Shown here: in pieces, positions 22,011 to 30,900 of the stretch
Layout of the letters: each line of letters begins with the position of its first letter
Position numbering within the stretch: the stretch's first letter is position 1
Origin: Planctomycetota bacterium
Lineage (GTDB): Bacteria > Planctomycetota > JAJSAM01 > JAJVHW01
NCBI GenBank assembly: GCA_021776825.1
Contig: JAJFFG010000030.1
Coordinates: forward strand, 27,640-91,639
Direction of reading: 5' to 3'
Length of the DNA: 64,000 nucleotides
Program-made: the position numbers and the translations under genes
Notes under the pieces: generated by a model
Database searches by the model: none
The model's input: the letters and a program-made list of their open reading frames with translations, nothing else
What the model was told of the DNA's origin: nothing

Positions 22011-22987
22011 GCGGCCGCCTTCTCGTCGCGTGCACCGGGTCGCTCGCAGCGCTCGCACTGTCATTCGCACTCGCGCTCGGCACGTCGCCACCTGCCGCCG
22101 CCGAGGCCGACGTCACCTTCACCGTCACGACGGGCGCCCCGACCGTTCGGCTCGGCGAGGACATCATCCTGAACGTCCGCGTCTCGAACGGAGGCTCGGA
22201 GCCCCTGGAGGTGCCGGCACTGCGCCTCGCCACCGACAGCGTGTCCGTGCGCGTCACGGGCGAGGGCGTGCGCGACAGTCTGGTCACGCGCGCCTACGGA
22301 CAGTTCCGCGACCTGCAAGGAGAGCTCGAGTTCGAAACGACCGCGACGCGACGGGCGTCGGTCCCGCCTGGCGGACGTCTCACCGCATCGATCCGATTCC
22401 CAGCCGTCGCGCTCGGCGAGCTCTCGTTCCGGACCGCGCTCGCCTGCACTGACGGACCGGCGCTGCAGGCCGACGCCGTCGTCGTCGACGTCGTACCGCA
22501 GGGCAGTTCCCGGCGCCTGCTCGCCCGGGTCGAGACGTCGCGCGAGACGTCATTCACGATCGAGCTCGACGGCGCGGCAGCGTTCAACAGCGTGACCCAC
22601 TTCTGGTCGCTCGCTCGCGACGGCTTCTACAACGACCTCCCCATCCATCGCGTCGTCCCCGACGCACTGGTGCAGAGCGGTGATCCGCGGGGCGATGGCA
22701 CCGGAACGGCCGGTTGGTACCTGCCGGTCGAGGTCGCGGCCGAGCCCTTCACACGCGGAACCGTGGGTCTCGCGCGAGGTGGACACCCGGACTCGGGCGG
22801 CAGCCAGTGGTTCGTCGCCCTTGGTGCCGACGAGGACTCAGCGATCCCCGCCGCGTTCGCCCGACTCGGGCGCGTGCTCGAGGGCCTCGAGGTCGTCGAC
22901 GCGTTGGCCACCGTCGAACTGATCGACGGCACGCACCGCCCCCGTCAGGCCGATCGCATCCGACGCATCCGCACGACCGTTCGGTAG
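22007..22987 (+). CDS. exported cyclophilin-type peptidyl-prolyl isomerase with N-terminal Ig-like domain
   Basis: A 326-residue protein with a signal peptide (about residues 1-32, ending 'SPPAAAEA'). An Ig-like beta domain follows (about 35-165), then a C-terminal cyclophilin domain. Family marks are 'FYNDLPIHRVVPDALVQSGD', 'GTVGLARGGHPDSGGSQWFV' and 'LGRVLEGLEVVDALA'. The active-site region is shortened, and GSQFFI is replaced by GSQWFV. It probably assists folding of envelope proteins. It is translationally coupled to the heptosyltransferase. The 131 bp after its stop is the inverted copy of a repeat also found at 63.7 kb. Confidence 0.85.
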   Translation: MSGRLLVACTGSLAALALSFALALGTSPPAAAEADVTFTVTTGAPTVRLGEDIILNVRVSNGGSEPLEVPALRLATDSVSVRVTGEGVRDSLVTRAYGQFRDLQGELEFETTATRRASVPPGGRLTASIRFPAVALGELSFRTALACTDGPALQADAVVVDVVPQGSSRRLLARVETSRETSFTIELDGAAAFNSVTHFWSLARDGFYNDLPIHRVVPDALVQSGDPRGDGTGTAGWYLPVEVAAEPFTRGTVGLARGGHPDSGGSQWFVALGADEDSAIPAAFARLGRVLEGLEVVDALATVELIDGTHRPRQADRIRRIRTTVR

Positions 22988-23001
22988 CCGGCCAAACGCG
23001 C

Positions 23002-23118
23002 ATCGTTCACGAGGACGTCGGGGCACCGTGCGACGTGCGTATCCGACACGCACCGCCGTGAACCCGTCGCCGATCCTGGATCTCGCCGCGTGCGCGACGC
23101 CCTGGTGAATGATCCGGC
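23002..23118 (-). repeat. stop-adjacent interspersed repeat, copy A
   Basis: Read on the minus strand, it begins GGATCATTCACCAGGGCGTC exactly 3 nt after the DsbD stop codon and matches the plus-strand sequence at 63659-63745 with few mismatches and two short indels. It is bounded by imperfect 18-bp terminal inverted repeats (23002-23019 and 23096-23113, 15 of 18 identical) and lies between two convergent genes. Confidence 0.75.
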
Positions 23119-25479
23119 TCAGCGACCCGGGGGCGTGCCCTCTGGCTGAGTCGTCTCGTTCAGCCAGTCGAGATAGTCGTTGGCGTTCATCAGCGGATCG
23201 AACGTAAGACGGCCGAGGACCTCGCCGGAGTCGGGGTCGACGATGGCGTGGAGAGGGATCGCGATCGTCCCGTACTCCTTCTTCATCCGCAGGAGCTGCT
23301 CGCGGGCGAGTTGCTTGATGTCGTCGTCCTGGATCCAGATCTGGGACAGCTCGAAGTCTTGGAGTCTCCGGCTCACGGCCGGGCTGGAGGCAATCATGTT
23401 CTCCAGCGTGGCGCAGTTGCTTCACCCCACTCCGGTGAAGTCGAACAGCGCGAGTCGTTTTGACCGGGCGGCTCGCTCGAGCGTGCCGTCCCAGTCGTCC
23501 CTCACCCACGTGGGATGCTCGCTATCGCCGCCCCCGAACGAGATCAGTTCGTCCGGCTGCGTCTGCAGGAACCCATCGAGCATCGGGTTCAGCCGAAGGC
23601 CGATCACACCGGGCACCAGGTACAGGCCGCAGCTCAGGAAGAACAGCGCGGACAGGAGCCGGAAGACGCCGATCGACTCGACCTTCGTGTCGTGCGGGAG
23701 AACGACGTAGCCGAACAGGTAGAGCGCCGCGCCGAAGCAGCATGCGACCCAGATCGCGATGACCAAGCCACGCGGCAGGATGTCCCACTGGTGGTTCAGG
23801 GCCACCGTGCGCAGGAACTTGAAGGCCAGACCGAACTCGACGAAGCCCATCGTGACCTTGATGGCGTTCATCCACGCGCCAGCCTTGGGCAGCGTGCTGA
23901 TGAGCGCGGGGATCAGTGAGCAGACGAAGAACGGCGCCGCCATCGTCGCGCCGTAGATCGTCAGGCCGATCACGGCCGTGCCCGTCGCACCTTCGTCGAA
24001 GGTCGTGAACATGATCCCGAGGAATGGCAGCGAGCAGGAGAAGCTCGTCAGCGCCAGCACCACGGCCATGAAGAAGGCGCCCTTGTACCCACCCGAGGCG
24101 CTCTGCTTCGTGGCACCGTCGATCAGGAACGACGGGAGGCGCAGGTCGAACAGGCCGAAGAGCGACAGCGACAGGACGAGGAACAGTCCCGCGATGAACA
24201 GGTTGAAGATGTCGCCACGAGCGAGGACGTCGAGCGACTGCTGCACGATCAGCCCGATCACGACGATCGTGAAGATGATGCCGGAGGCGTAGACGAGCGA
24301 GCGCGGGAGCGCCGGCCCCTTCTGCTTGGAGAAGAAGCTCACGGTCACTGGTAGCAGCGGGAACACGCAGGGAGTCAGCACCGTGATGAGCCCGAGCGTC
24401 ATGGCCTGGAGCACCAACGCCCAGTCGAGGCCCGAGAACGTGGACTTGCGCTCGACAGGCGCCTCGACGGTGGCGACCGGTGCGGGTGCGGCTCCACCAC
24501 CCCCGGCGCCATCGCCTGTGATCGCGAGCTGGAACGCAAACTCGATCGGCTCCTGCGGCACGCACGACGAGTCGTCGCACGCCTGCATCGTGATGTCGCC
24601 GGCGATCGTCCGCACTCCGCCTGCGGCATCCGGTGCCACTTGCACGGCGAGGATCAACGTCACCTCGTCGTGATGCACGGGCACGATCTCGCCGAAGTAC
24701 TCGATCTCCACGGGCTCGGGCGTCGCGAGCAGCCCGAAGCGCGAGAGGCCCTCGGGCCACGCGTCGATGTTGACCGTCGGCGGGAAGCTCTCGGTCTTCG
24801 ACTGCGCGTAGAGATGCCAGCCGGCTTCGATCCTGAGCGGCAGATGCACCTCGACGATCGAACCCGGCGCAACCTCGGCCGGCGCGATCGACGGGCCGAC
24901 AAGCACGACCTTGGTGAGCTCGTCGAACGCCGGGGCGGAAGCGTCGGGGAATGAGGCGTCGCGGGTGACGTAGACGTCCACCGAGAACGGCAGCGGCATC
25001 TGCGGCACGCACGAGCTGTCATTGCACGCCTGGAACCCGATCTCACCGCTGATGGTGCGGGCCCCGGCCTTGGCGTCCGCGGCGACGTTCACGACGAGCG
25101 AGATCGTGATCTCCCCCTCGTGCACCTTCTGCACGACGCCGAACGACTCGAAGTCGTGCGGCTCCGGCGACTCGGTCGTCGCGCCCGGCGAGAGCCCCTC
25201 GGGCCATTGCGGCACGTCGATGCTCGGAGGCATCGAGTCGACCTCTTCGAGCCCGTAGAGGTGCCAGCCCTCGTCGATCTCCAGCGGGATGTGGATCGTG
25301 GTCGACGAACCCGGCACGACCATCTGCGACGACACGGTGACGTCGCCGATCTCGGCCTTCACGTCGTCGTCGGAACCGTCGCCGAAGCCGCCGTCCTGCG
25401 CAAAGGCCGCAGCGCCCGCAGCGCAGAGGAGCGCCACCACAGGCCAGAACGCGAGACGACGGAAACGGGTACGGATCAT
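23119..25479 (-). CDS. dsbD: thiol:disulfide interchange protein DsbD, predicted selenoprotein (Sec686 at in-frame UGA)
   Basis: The frame is 787 codons if the TGA at 23422-23424 is read as selenocysteine. It has a signal peptide (to about residue 27), two tandem DsbD-alpha-like domains (each ending in 'QACNDSSCVPQ' or 'QACDDSSCVPQ', near 148 and 296), and an eight-helix membrane core with its redox cysteines in 'LTPCVFPLLPV' (about 366) and 'TSFSCSLPFLG' (about 481). The C-terminal thioredoxin-like domain reads 'LFDFTGVG-U-SNCATLENM', aligning the TGA with the first Cys of the family's CxxC. Homology continues to residue 786. A perfect 7-bp stem starts 14 nt after the UGA. The ATG at 25479 has GGAG. 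DsbD carries electrons across the inner membrane. It is the last gene of the sigma/anti-sigma operon. Confidence 0.85.
23383..23407 (-). promoter_or_regulatory. candidate bacterial SECIS stem-loop
   Basis: On the mRNA (minus strand), GCTGGAG (23407-23401) pairs perfectly with CTCCAGC (23389-23383) around the 11-nt loop AACATGATTGC. It begins 14 nt after the UGA. That distance fits bacterial SECIS elements; opening the top G-C pair gives a loop starting with G, as the consensus asks. GCC/GGC can extend the stem below an internal loop. Confidence 0.6.
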
Positions 25480-25530
25480 CGGGATCTCCAACGGCAGCGG
25501 ACTCTACGGGATCGCCGCACGCGCGAGGAC

Positions 25531-26307
25531 TTACGGACAGGTCCGCAGCGTGCGCGCCGCCTCGATGAGGCGTTCTTCTGACGCCTCACCGACGAGGGCA
25601 CAGAGCGAGCGGGTCTTCGGGCAGATGAACGCGACCACGGCACGACCGTCGATCTCCGTCACCCACCACGTCAGGCCGTCGCGCTCCACCTTCCGGCGGA
25701 ACGACGGCGACGCGCCGACGAGATCGCTCCAGATGGCCGTGAAGGCGAGGTCGTCGTCGCCATAGCGGGCGCGGACCGCGTCGCTTCCGGTGCGGTAGTC
25801 CACGTGCATGAAGTCGCCGTCATCCACGCGAGCGAAGCCCCCGAGGGCAGCCGGCGGTGTCACGCGAGCCAGCAGCGCACAGTTCGCCGGTGCGTCAGAC
25901 AGCGGCGCGAGGGGCGCGTCGGTCGCCGCGGCCTCCATCGCCGCGAGGTACGCGCACTCGAACGGCGGGATGCAGAGGAACCACATCACGTTGCCGACGA
26001 CGATCAGCGCGGCTGCGGCGACGGCCATCGCGGCGACGGCCCGGCGGAGCATGAGGAGGCGCCCACTCGCCGGCTGTTCGGCCTCCACACGTTCGCGCGC
26101 AGCCATCAGCGCGGTGGCCAACGAGACCGAGCCCACATCGGACAGCATCGCCGTGCCGAGACGCTCCTCGAACGCCCGCTCGGCCAGAGCCCGCTCAGTG
26201 CAGTCGGCGCACGCCGACTCGTGCGTCGCCGCAGCCGACGCGGCGTCGCCGGTCAACTCGCCGTCGATCCACGCGAGGATCTGGTTCTGGAAGCCGCGAC
26301 AGTCCAT
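25531..26307 (-). CDS. zinc-binding anti-sigma factor, single-pass
   Basis: A 258-residue protein. The N-terminal ZAS-type motif H-x3-C-x2-C is at His29, Cys33 and Cys36 ('HESACADC'), with a further Cys at 3. One membrane helix spans about residues 90-110, and the C-terminal extracytoplasmic domain of about 145 residues carries several cysteines (111, 117, near 143, and the last residues). It should hold the co-transcribed ECF sigma factor inactive until an envelope or redox signal is sensed outside. Its ATG overlaps the sigma stop (TGATG). The DsbD gene follows 51 nt later and is the likely output. Confidence 0.85.
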   Translation of the reverse strand: MDCRGFQNQILAWIDGELTGDAASAAATHESACADCTERALAERAFEERLGTAMLSDVGSVSLATALMAARERVEAEQPASGRLLMLRRAVAAMAVAAAALIVVGNVMWFLCIPPFECAYLAAMEAAATDAPLAPLSDAPANCALLARVTPPAALGGFARVDDGDFMHVDYRTGSDAVRARYGDDDLAFTAIWSDLVGASPSFRRKVERDGLTWWVTEIDGRAVVAFICPKTRSLCALVGEASEERLIEAARTLRTCP

Positions 26308-26936
26308 CAGCCGCCTCCCTCGCTCGCGTAGCCGTGCTCGGTCGCGTACTCGGTGAGTTGCTCCCGCAGGTTGCGACGCGCGCGGTGCAGACGAGACATC
26401 ACCGTCCCGATCGGGATGTCGAGCGTCTCGGCGATCTCGGCGTACGAGAGACTGCCGAGCGCGAACAGGACGAGCGGCACTCGAAAGACCTCGGGCATCG
26501 CATCGACTGCCGCCTTGACAGTGTCGTCGAAGTGATGATCGGCCACGTCGGGCAGATCGCCGATCCCGCGGATGTCAGGGATCGGGTGCGGGTGGTCGGC
26601 CGGCGACATCTCGGCCGGGTCGACGGCCGACGGCGCCATCCCCTCGCGACGGATCCGGTTGATGAAGACGTTGTGCAAGATGCGGAACATCCACGCCCGG
26701 AAGCGAGTGCCCTTGCGGTAGCTCGCCAGGCTGCGGAACCCCCGGTAGAGCGTTTCCTGAACCAGGTCCTCGGCCTCGGCGCGGCGGCGCGACAGCCGAA
26801 GTGCGGTGGCCATCAGGGGTTGGTGGATCTCGGTCACCATGGTTTCGAACTCTGCGGGCGTAAGGGTCTCCCACGCGGAGCCGTTAGCCTCCGCGTGAGT
26901 CTCGTCACGCCCCGTAGAACCAGGGTCGGTCGCCAT
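26307..26936 (-). CDS. ECF-type RNA polymerase sigma factor
   Basis: A 209-residue sigma-70 family protein. Region 2 includes 'AEAEDLVQETLYRGFRSLAS' and 'RFRAWMFRILHNVFINRIRR'; region 4 includes 'LSYAEIAETLDIPIGTVMSR' followed by 'LHRARRNLREQL'. It directs RNA polymerase to its own regulon, presumably including this operon. It is the first gene of the operon with anti-sigma factor and DsbD. On the minus strand a TATCCT box lies about 40 nt before the ATG, so this transcript has a leader, unlike many in the window. Confidence 0.92.
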   Translation of the reverse strand: MATDPGSTGRDETHAEANGSAWETLTPAEFETMVTEIHQPLMATALRLSRRRAEAEDLVQETLYRGFRSLASYRKGTRFRAWMFRILHNVFINRIRREGMAPSAVDPAEMSPADHPHPIPDIRGIGDLPDVADHHFDDTVKAAVDAMPEVFRVPLVLFALGSLSYAEIAETLDIPIGTVMSRLHRARRNLREQLTEYATEHGYASEGGG

Positions 26937-27029
26937 CTATTCCGCGCTCACGTTCGGGAGGAGGATAGCGACGGTCGGCGGATCTCGCGGCAATCGTTGC
27001 CCTGCCCCGCCGGCGACCCTCCCCCGCGG

Positions 27030-27035
27030 TATCCT
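27030..27035 (+). promoter_or_regulatory. -10-like TATCCT, leaderless-type promoter
   Basis: TATCCT ends 7 nt before the ATG at 27043. The same hexamer faces the other way near 26974, before the divergent sigma factor gene. Confidence 0.5.
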
Positions 27036-27042
27036 CTCGCCC

Positions 27043-27471
27043 ATGTGGTGGTACAAGAACAAGGGCGACGAGAAGCCTGGATCGCCGTCGGCGGGACCGG
27101 CAGACGGCGCGCCCCCCGGCGACCCGCACGCGGCGCTGGCGGCGGCGCTGGGTCCGGCCCTCCGCGGCAAGGAGCCCGATCCGCACGGTCTCCTCGCGAT
27201 GAGCCTGCTCGTCGACTCACGCGTGGAGCTCACCGACGGCGGGGTCGTCGAGTCCCCCACGTGGCAGGAGGCCGAGAAGATCGTCGCGGCAGCCCTCGCG
27301 ACGCCCGGACCGGTGCGTCTCTACAACCAGTTCTCGAAGGCGTTCGGCGATGGCTACACGCGACGCGAGGACCTGCCGGAGGCGCATCGCACACTGCTCG
27401 ACCGACTGCGTTCGTCGCTCGACGGTTCAGCGGCGATCAGTTCCGTCGAGCCGGTCGAGTGGGAGAGCTGA
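27043..27471 (+). CDS. hypothetical protein, 142 aa
   Basis: Not recognised. It begins MWWYKNKGD, has a Pro/Gly/Ala-rich linker (about residues 10-35) and then a helical domain with 'LAMSLLVDSRVELTDGG' and 'RLYNQFSKAFGDGYTRREDL'. There is no signal peptide or membrane helix. It is a single gene with its own leaderless-type promoter, divergent from the sigma factor operon and convergent, at 6 nt, with the FHA gene. Confidence 0.6.
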   Translation: MWWYKNKGDEKPGSPSAGPADGAPPGDPHAALAAALGPALRGKEPDPHGLLAMSLLVDSRVELTDGGVVESPTWQEAEKIVAAALATPGPVRLYNQFSKAFGDGYTRREDLPEAHRTLLDRLRSSLDGSAAISSVEPVEWES

Positions 27472-27477
27472 CGACGA

Positions 27478-27945
27478 CTACGCGTTCTGGGCTGGTGTCG
27501 TCTGCGTCGGTGTCGTCTGGGCTGGTGTCGTCTGGGCTGGTGTCGATTGGGTCGTCTGGGCAACCGTGAGCTCCAGGCGTCCGTGCATCGGATCGCACAG
27601 GACCAGGAGCACCGGGCCGTCGGACGGATCGAGTCGCGCTGATCCCTCGACGCGCGTCCCGTCGACGAGGGTCCCGTTCGCGGAGAGATCCAGTACCTCG
27701 ACGATGCCGTCACTGCGATACGAGATCTCGCAGTGCACGCGGGACACGCGGCGGAACTCCGGCGAGTGCAGCAATTCCAGCTGATCGTCGTGCTCGCGGA
27801 AGGCATCCGTGCGGCGCAGCGAGATGTCGCAGGAACGGCTGCGCCCGACCACGAGCGTGCGGCCCGGCGGCAGCGCACACGCCACGCCGTTCAAGAGACC
27901 CTCGTGGCCGCGCACGACGAGTTCAGGTAGCGCTTGTTCATCCAT
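27478..27945 (-). CDS. FHA-domain protein with Thr/Gln repeat tail
   Basis: A 155-residue protein. The forkhead-associated fold is shown by 'LVVGRSRSCDISL', 'VSRVHCEISY' and 'DLSANGTLVDG', the phosphothreonine-binding Arg/Ser/His-Asn set. The C terminus is a repeat of T-P-A-Q-T units encoded by a 15-bp tandem repeat. It lies just downstream of the large Ser/Thr kinase on the same strand, so it may read that kinase's phosphorylation. The ATG at 27945 (MDEQALPEL) is preferred to the upstream in-frame codon because the domain starts there. Confidence 0.82.
   Translation of the reverse strand: MDEQALPELVVRGHEGLLNGVACALPPGRTLVVGRSRSCDISLRRTDAFREHDDQLELLHSPEFRRVSRVHCEISYRSDGIVEVLDLSANGTLVDGTRVEGSARLDPSDGPVLLVLCDPMHGRLELTVAQTTQSTPAQTTPAQTTPTQTTPAQNA
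27489..27548. repeat. 15-bp tandem repeat in the FHA gene
   Basis: Four units of GGGCTGGTGTCGTCT (one degenerate) encode the Thr/Pro/Ala/Gln tail of the FHA protein. Unit length is a multiple of three, so copy-number changes keep the frame. Confidence 0.75.
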
Positions 27946-27977
27946 GACCGAGGCGTGCCTCCGGGATGCGATCCCCG

Positions 27978-30900
27978 TCACTCACGACTTCTCAGCCAGT
28001 CGGGGTCCAGTATCCCCGTGATGCGGAGATCGTCTACCGAACCGCTCGTGTAACTGACGATCGAGACCTGCGCCTGCCGCTTCCCGGACGGGGTGGCGTC
28101 GAACTTCCGGTCGAGCACCGCGCGGCCATCGACGTAGAGGAACGCCCGCGCCTCGTCCTTGAGGAAGCGGACGCGATACGTGCGCCCCGGGCGGAACTGG
28201 AAGTGCTTGGTGTCGCCGTCACGACGAAGCACCTCGGGGTGGTCGTGGAGGTACGAACTGCGGTACTTGTCGCCGAACTCGGCGTCCGGGTTCGCGAGCG
28301 AATCGCTCTTCCAGATGTGCACGCCGCGGCCGCCCTCGCGGACGTCTCCGGCCGAGAGGATGCCGACCTTGGTCTGCCCGATCGCCACGAGCAGGAAGAA
28401 CGGCGCATCGCTGCGATAGAGGAACGAGACCTCGATCGCCTTCTTCGGCTTGAAGGGGTGGGCGAGCGAGACCGGGGCGTGCCGTGGGTGGTTCTCCGGA
28501 ACGCCGTCCCACGTCAGCCACTCGAGGAAGTGGTCGTCGGACAGCGGAAAGTCCTCGGCGGCGCCGGCGGCCGGCTGGTCGGCGACGAGGCGCGTGGTGG
28601 TGGCGATTCGCGTCCGTCCCTCCTGCAGCGTGAGACTTCGGTGGATCTCGGGGTTCTCGAAGTCCACGACGAGCTCCGCGCGTCCCGACCCGTGCTTCAC
28701 CAGGCGCGCTCCCGAGAGGTGGGCCGCGTACCGAGACGTCTCCTTGCCGCTCAACGCCTGGTCCAGCTCGCCCTCGATCTCGTCGCCGCGACGCTGGACG
28801 TAGTCTGTCCGGCGGATTCGTTTGAGCTCGAGCAGCCGCTGGAACTGACGCGAGGCGATCAGGTAGCGACCGTCCTCCAGGGCACGGCGGGCCTCCGCGT
28901 GCATCTTGCGAGCGCGCTCCTCGGCTTCGTCGAGCTCCGCCTGCGCGGAGAGCAGCAGCTCCTGTCGGCGACCCGAGAGGAGATCCACGACCGGCCCGAG
29001 CTCAGGGTCCGTGCGGGCTCGGGCGAGAAGCGGACCGAGCGCAGTCAACGACCCCAGCGTTTTCCGCGGATCCGAGGACGCCGGCCGCTCGGCGAGTTCC
29101 AGCGTAGCTCCGACGAGAGCCCCGGCGGGATCGTCCCCGGGCAGGTTCGAGTACCGCAGGAGATCAGCGCGGTCGATCACGCGCAGGGACCCTTGCCAGA
29201 CGTGACCGTTGCCGTGCGTGAACTCGAGACGCTCGTCGCGCAGCACGATTCCGCGCACGTCGCGGTAGCGAATTCCCGTGCCGTCTCCCAGACCCTCCGT
29301 GAGCGGATCCCCGCTGCGTAGGCGGCGGCGGAACGCATCCCAGGCCCGCTCCTCGATCAGCTTCAGCAGATGCCGCGCACCGCTGACGAACTGAGCCGCC
29401 GGGCTGTCGGGATCCGTCCACAGCGCTGTGAACGCCTCCACTTCGTCCAGCTCGACGGCGGCCTCGGCGTAGTCGCGCCGCCCGACGTGATGGAGGAAGT
29501 TGCGTGCCGCGTGCGCGGTGGTCTCGAGCATCTCCCCGATCTCGATCTCGCGACGCGCCAGGATGCGCGTCCGCTCGGTCTCGGCCGAACCGCGCTCCGC
29601 GACCAGCGCGAGGCCGGCGAACTCAGAGAGCAGCGCCGCGGCCTCCACGTAGCGTCGTTGCCCCTCGAGACCCAGCGCCTCGTCCTTGACATCGCGCCAA
29701 CGGCGCTCGGACGCCTGGACGAGCGCATCTCGTTCGAGCTGGTGCTGGTACTCCAGCAGACCGCCGCGCGTGCCAGCCGGGGGCAGGCGCTCCAGCAGAT
29801 CCACGAGTTCCTTGTCCCGCGCACCGGCCAGCACATCGTTGAACAGCTGCGTGTCGATGCTCTGAAGGTCCTCGTCGGTCAGCGTGCGGCCGGCGATGCG
29901 CTGACGATGCTGCGCGAACTTGGCGTCGAGCAACGTGCGCGCCGTGCGGAACTCCGCCGCCAGAGCCTCGGCGCGCTCAGCCGCGGGCGCCGGCTCCATG
30001 TCGTAGAACCGCTCGCGGATCGTGCGCGCCAGGCCCGCGTAGCGGCGGGCCGCGTCCTCGAGCGACATCGACGCCACCTCGGCATCGACCCCCTCGAACT
30101 GCGCGTCGGCGCGTTCGATCCGCGATCGACGGACCTCCGTGAGCACGCGCTCCAATCGTCGCAACGCCACGCTCGAGTCCGCTGCGGCGTCGAGCCGCGT
30201 CTTCTCGGCGAGCAGGTCGTCGATAAGATCCGGCCAATCGGGGTCGGTGTCGCCGGACGCCACGAGACTCAGTTGCTGGACGCGATCGATCGCGCTCTCT
30301 TGGCGCTGCCAGCGATCCAGTTCACGAAACGCGCGATCGGCCGCCGGCGTGCCGCGGTATCGCTGCACGTGCGCCTCCAGCCCGCGGATCATCGACTGGA
30401 CCGTGCCGCCGTCCCAATGCTCCGGTGCGCCCGGGCGTAGCAGCAGCGTCGCCAGCTCGGTGTCGGCACTCTGCTGCCGCTCGAGACGCTGGCTGCGCTG
30501 CTGCCACCCGAGGACGCCGATGGCGACGCCGGCGCCGACGATCGCGACCGCGAGGACGCCACCCACGACGCGCTTGCGACGCCGCGCGGCCTCGAACTCG
30601 TCGATGTCGCCGCGAAAACCGGCCGGCACGTGCAGTTTGCCCGCCTGGAGTCGGCGCAGATCACGGACGAGCTCCGATGGGTCGGCGTACCGGTGTCGCC
30701 GGTCCTTCGCCATCATGCGTTCGACGACGTACGCCACCTCCGCCGGCGTGCCGGGCGCGGCTTCCGAGAGTGGCATCGGGCGCTCGTAGAGCACCTTCGT
30801 CAGCGTCGCGGCGAGGCTCTCGGCCTGGAACGGCGGGCGTCCGGCCAGCATCGCGTAGAGCGTCGCGCCGAGTGAGTAGAGGTCGGAGCGGATGTCCGCG

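Noticed and set aside
23422..25491. Truncated DsbD pseudogene plus a separate 92-aa protein
   Set aside because: The downstream part is in the same frame, continues the thioredoxin domain without a gap, and the stop is UGA exactly at the redox Cys. Read-through as Sec explains this better than decay.
26937..27042. Ordinary -35/-10 promoter pairs before the sigma factor and the 142-aa gene
   Set aside because: The TATCCT hexamers are clear in both directions, but no consistent -35 element could be seen, so only -10-like boxes are reported.
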